The notes below the pieces were generated by a model. The model saw only the letters and a list, made by a program, of their open reading frames with translations. It was not told where the DNA came from and searched no databases. A stretch of DNA of 64,000 nucleotides from CAVQOB01 sp963714325 (GTDB lineage Bacteria > Pseudomonadota > Alphaproteobacteria > Rhizobiales > Hyphomicrobiaceae): NCBI GenBank assembly GCA_963714325.1, contig CAVQOB010000021.1, positions 12,716-76,715 of the forward strand, given 5' to 3'. Positions 60,998 to 64,000 of this stretch are shown here, piece after piece (positions within the stretch are counted from its first letter, which is position 1; every line of letters begins with the position of its first letter). Position numbers and translations under genes: made by a program.

Positions 60998-61761
60998 CAG
61001 GGGGTCTCCATCGCTTCAACATCGATTGCTGACAAGGCGTCGATCATAGCCACTGCAAACGATCCGGGTCCCTGGGAGTCCCGAGCGGCGCGTTCGCCGG
61101 CCGCACCGAATACATTGAGTGCTGCTGCGCACGCCACAAGCGGATCGGGTTCGACGGCTCGGAAAGCGGCGATAACGACACCGAGCGCGCACCCAAGCCC
61201 GGTGACGCGGGCCATCATCGGGTGTCCGCGTCGGCACTCGTCGGTTCGAGAATCGGAAACAATCCGGTCAACAGCGCCCGTTGTCACCCAGGTTGCGCGG
61301 GCGGCGTCGCGCTCGGACAACACCGATCGCAACGCCAGTGCCTCCTGTGCATTGGCGCGAATAATCACCGGCCAATTCTCAGCAACACGCCGTGCCAGAG
61401 CGAGGCGCAAGGGTGATGCCTCTACAAACACCGGATCGAGCACCAGCGGTTTGGTCTGCATGACGGGCGCTTCCATGAGCCGGCGGATGGCTTCCTCGCG
61501 GAGCGGGTCAAGGGTGCCGAGATTGATCACGACGGCGTCGGCTGTAGCCGACATGGCGACAATCTCGGCGGGATGCACAGCCATCGACACGCGCGCGCCA
61601 AGCGCAAGCACGCTATTCGCGGTGATCGCCTGCGCGACGGTATTGGTCAGGCATTGCACGCGCGGCGCACGCGTTTTGATGCGTGCGAGGATGTCGAGGC
61701 ACGTGTGGCTCGTCACAGATGCGTGCATCGCGCGCGCGGGTGGCCGACTACAGTTTGGCAT
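60997..61761 (-). CDS. thiM: Hydroxyethylthiazole kinase
   Basis: 254 residues from an ATG that overlaps the thiC 3' end by 14 bases; ATG at 61728 is an alternative without a ribosome site. VQCLTNTVAQAITANSVLAL, PLVLDPVFVEAS and the anion hole VTGLGCALG are family motifs. Salvages thiazole alcohol. With no thiG, thiS or thiH here, the locus favours thiazole salvage. Confidence 0.92.
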   Translation of the reverse strand: MPNCSRPPARAMHASVTSHTCLDILARIKTRAPRVQCLTNTVAQAITANSVLALGARVSMAVHPAEIVAMSATADAVVINLGTLDPLREEAIRRLMEAPVMQTKPLVLDPVFVEASPLRLALARRVAENWPVIIRANAQEALALRSVLSERDAARATWVTTGAVDRIVSDSRTDECRRGHPMMARVTGLGCALGVVIAAFRAVEPDPLVACAAALNVFGAAGERAARDSQGPGSFAVAMIDALSAIDVEAMETP

Positions 61762-63613
61762 TACTCGCCTTCACCGTTTCGGCTGCGACGTAGACTTGGC
61801 TGCCGTGCGCACGGAACTTGTCGCTCATTGCCGCCATTCCTTCCGCCTGCTCATTTTGCTTCGCCGCGTAGTCGCGCACGTCCTGCGTGATCTTCATGGA
61901 GCAGAACTTAGGCCCACACATCGAACAGAAGTGCGCGACCTTGTGTGCTTCCTTCGGCAGGGTCTCATCGTGCATGCTGCGTGCCGTGTCCGGATCGAGG
62001 CCGAGATTGAACTGGTCCTCCCAGCGGAAATCAAAGCGTGCGCGCGAAATCGCATCGTCGCGCAGCTGTGCCGCCGGGTGGCCCTTCGCGAGATCCGCGG
62101 CGTGGGCCGCAATTTTATAGGTGATGACGCCGATCTTGACGTCATCGCGGTTCGGCAGGCCGAGATGCTCTTTCGGCGTGACGTAACAGAGCATCGCGCA
62201 GCCGAACCAGCCGATCATGGCGGCGCCAATGCCGGACGTGATGTGATCATAGCCGGGTGCGATGTCGGTGGTCAGCGGTCCCAACGTGTAAAAGGGTGCT
62301 TCCCCGCATTCCTTCAACTGCTTGTCCATGTTGATTTTGATCTTGTGCATCGGCACGTGGCCGGGGCCTTCAATCATCACCTGGCAACCTTTCGCCCAGG
62401 CGCGTTGCGTCAGCTCGCCGAGCGTTTCGAGTTCGGCAAATTGGGCGCGGTCGTTGGCGTCGGCAATCGAGCCGGGTCGCAGTCCATCACCCAGCGAGAA
62501 CGACACGTCATAGGCACGCATGATATCGCAGATGTCATCGAAGTGCTCGTAGAGGAAGCTCTCCTTGTGGTGGGCGAGGCACCATTTCGCCATGATCGAC
62601 CCGCCGCGGCTGACGATGCCGGTGACGCGGTTGGCCGTCAGCGGCACATAGGCGAGGCGCACGCCGGCATGGATGGTGAAATAATCGACGCCCTGTTCGC
62701 ATTGTTCGATGAGGGTATCGCGATACATCTCCCAGGTGAGTTTGACAGGATCGCCGCCGCACTTCTCCAGCGCCTGATAGATCGGCACGGTCCCGATCGG
62801 CACGGGCGCATTGCGGATGATCCATTCGCGCGTCGTATGAATGTTGCGCCCCGTTGAGAGGTCCATGACCGTGTCGGCGCCCCAGCGGATCGCCCAGACC
62901 ATCTTGTCGACCTCTTCCTCAACCGACGATGAGACGGCTGAGTTGCCAATATTGGCGTTGATCTTCACGAGAAAATTGCGGCCGATGATCATCGGCTCGA
63001 GTTCGGCGTGATTGATGTTCGCCGGAATGATCGCGCGGCCGCGGGCGATTTCATCGCGCACGAATTCCGGTGTGATGTGCTCAGGCAAGTTCGCGCCGAA
63101 ACTCTCGCCGTCGGCGAGTTTGTCTTTGGCCTGGGCAAGGACGGCCGTCCGACCGATGTTTTCGCGGTGCGCGACGTAGATCATCTCCTTGGTGATGACG
63201 CCCGCGCGGGCGAACTCGTATTGTGTGATGGGTTTTCCGGGCAATCCGCGCAATGGTTTGAATTGACATTTGAATTCTTGTGCGGCCGTTGTGCCTGAGA
63301 CATTGCCGTTATCTTCGGGTTTGATCTGGCGTCCTGCGTAGGCCTCGACACCGCCGCGCTCCAGCACCCACGCCGTGCGTGCACGCGACAAGCCCTGATT
63401 GACATCGATGTGCGCCTTGGCCTCGGTGTAGGGGCCAGAGCTGTCGTAGACCCGCACCGGCGGCTCGTTGGCCGATGCAGCGAGTATGATCTGCCGAAAG
63501 GGGACACGCAGGTCAGGGGCCTCCGCGGGATGGGTGTAGACCTTCGCGGAACCGGAAATGGCGCCGGTCGTGATCGACTGGGGTGCGGACGGCGACGGGT
63601 TGCGCTTCGACAT
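61748..63613 (-). CDS. thiC: Phosphomethylpyrimidine synthase
   Basis: 621 residues from ATG with GGAGGA upstream. Radical SAM-like, with the C-terminal CxxCxxxxC cluster in HFCSMCGPKFCSMK. NINHAELEPMIIGRNFLVKI and GPLTTDIAPGYDHITSGIGA are invariant blocks. Converts AIR to HMP-P. First gene of the operon and preceded by a TPP riboswitch. Confidence 0.96.
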   Translation of the reverse strand: MSKRNPSPSAPQSITTGAISGSAKVYTHPAEAPDLRVPFRQIILAASANEPPVRVYDSSGPYTEAKAHIDVNQGLSRARTAWVLERGGVEAYAGRQIKPEDNGNVSGTTAAQEFKCQFKPLRGLPGKPITQYEFARAGVITKEMIYVAHRENIGRTAVLAQAKDKLADGESFGANLPEHITPEFVRDEIARGRAIIPANINHAELEPMIIGRNFLVKINANIGNSAVSSSVEEEVDKMVWAIRWGADTVMDLSTGRNIHTTREWIIRNAPVPIGTVPIYQALEKCGGDPVKLTWEMYRDTLIEQCEQGVDYFTIHAGVRLAYVPLTANRVTGIVSRGGSIMAKWCLAHHKESFLYEHFDDICDIMRAYDVSFSLGDGLRPGSIADANDRAQFAELETLGELTQRAWAKGCQVMIEGPGHVPMHKIKINMDKQLKECGEAPFYTLGPLTTDIAPGYDHITSGIGAAMIGWFGCAMLCYVTPKEHLGLPNRDDVKIGVITYKIAAHAADLAKGHPAAQLRDDAISRARFDFRWEDQFNLGLDPDTARSMHDETLPKEAHKVAHFCSMCGPKFCSMKITQDVRDYAAKQNEQAEGMAAMSDKFRAHGSQVYVAAETVKASNAKL

Positions 63614-63683
63614 GCGGTTTCCTCCAACAAGCGGTCGATGCAGTGGAGGAGGGAGTGCGGCTATCGTCCCGCAGAAATCTCCG

Positions 63684-63765
63684 TCCCTCCGCCGGTACGA
63701 CCCGGATCAGGTTCAAAGGGTCCAGCGCTTCCACGCTGTCTCAGCCACACGGGCTCCCCTCGGAT
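63684..63765 (-). ncRNA. TPP riboswitch (THI element)
   Basis: On the - strand: GGGGAGCC, then CTGAGACAGC, ACCCTTTGAACCTGATC, GGGTCGTACCGGCGGAGGGA. These are the conserved P2-P5 parts of the thiamine pyrophosphate aptamer, ending about 70 bases before thiC. Binding of TPP likely blocks the thiC ribosome site or ends transcription. Confidence 0.95.
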
Positions 63766-63784
63766 CACCAGGAGATAGCAGACG

Positions 63785-64000
63785 CGCGGTCAGTCGGCAA
63801 TCAGATGTCGAACGTCCACAGGTCCATGGGTGGCTCTCGAACGCGGGAAAGGACATCCGGTCCGCTGTGCGATACGGCAAAGCCAGCTGGTGTTAGGTGG
63901 GAGCGCTACAATGGGCCATCGCATGGCGACTATGATCCGCCGACAAGCGTTCCTCCGGTCACGCATCGCGAGGCTCACGCGGGCGCGATGGTCCAGCGCA
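63785..64000. other. Unassigned end of window
   Basis: 216 bases upstream of the riboswitch, presumably with the thi promoter. Short open frames have no features. Nothing else is seen. Confidence 0.4.

Noticed and set aside
61115..62857. 580-codon + strand frame
   Set aside because: Antisense to thiM and thiC, both certain from motifs and the riboswitch.

Overview
The window is high-GC, densely packed DNA that reads as an alphaproteobacterial chromosome, most likely of the order Hyphomicrobiales (Rhizobiales). The signs are an ECF11-type sigma factor with a ChrR anti-sigma factor, several TRAP transporter parts, a DUF1365/DUF2177/DUF2878/DUF3833 photo-oxidative stress gene set, a legionaminic-acid-type sugar locus and an aqpS-arsC pair. 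The genus cannot be fixed from the sequence alone. No phage, insertion sequence or CRISPR array was seen.

Layout. 1-1.07 kb: the 3' part of ettA. 1.4-8.3 kb: a hexuronate operon (uxuB, GntR regulator, TRAP transporter dctPQM, uxuA) with two palindromic candidate operators and a hairpin between dctP and dctQ. 8.4-13.5 kb: housekeeping genes (radA, cvpA, purF) and an orphan periplasmic binding protein. 13.8-22.9 kb: a block that starts at an intact tRNA-Lys and ends at a degenerate copy of the 3' half of the same tRNA in the same orientation. It carries a fasciclin protein, a frameshifted tspO, an FAD oxidoreductase, DUF1365, a frameshifted cyclopropane fatty acid synthase, DUF3833, an SDR, chrR, the ECF sigma factor, DUF2177 and DUF2878. 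Four sites of the form TGATC(C/T)-N18-T lie in front of its transcription units and fit an ECF11 (singlet-oxygen) regulon.

22.9-27.2 kb: a small membrane protein, a second sigma/anti-sigma pair translationally linked to a secreted subtilisin-like protease, and a small secreted Gly/His/Tyr-rich protein. 27.9-43.5 kb: two divergent operons for nonulosonic (sialic-like) acids. The + strand arm encodes the GDP-sugar route (ptmE, legB, legC, legG) with a DUF115/GT42-like protein and a GT4 glycosyltransferase. The - strand arm encodes two NeuB-type synthases (one very divergent), a CMP-sugar synthetase, an oxidoreductase, a GSA-type aminotransferase, a NeuD/LegH-like acyltransferase and a large polymer-transferase-like protein. 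The intergenic control region has a tandem repeat and a promoter with an inverted repeat in its spacer.

43.4-46.6 kb: a type I secretion ABC transporter and its membrane fusion protein. 46.8-53.9 kb: trmFO, an enolase-superfamily enzyme, a frameshifted lipoprotein, a stand-alone S41-like N-terminal domain, a frameshifted small membrane protein, a 2OG-Fe(II) oxygenase, an AEC transporter and a small membrane protein. 54.0-54.3 kb: what looks like the trbD/trbE junction of a lost conjugation system. 54.5-58.4 kb: phoR, phoU and phoB without pst genes, followed directly by arsC and aqpS. 58.4-63.8 kb: a thiamine operon (thiC, thiM, thiE, thiD and an orphan TRAP binding protein) under a TPP riboswitch.

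Four genes (tspO, cyclopropane synthase, lipoprotein, small membrane protein) are each broken by what looks like a single-base indel, two of them in G/C runs of four or more. This may be gene decay or uncorrected assembly error, and the sequence alone cannot decide.
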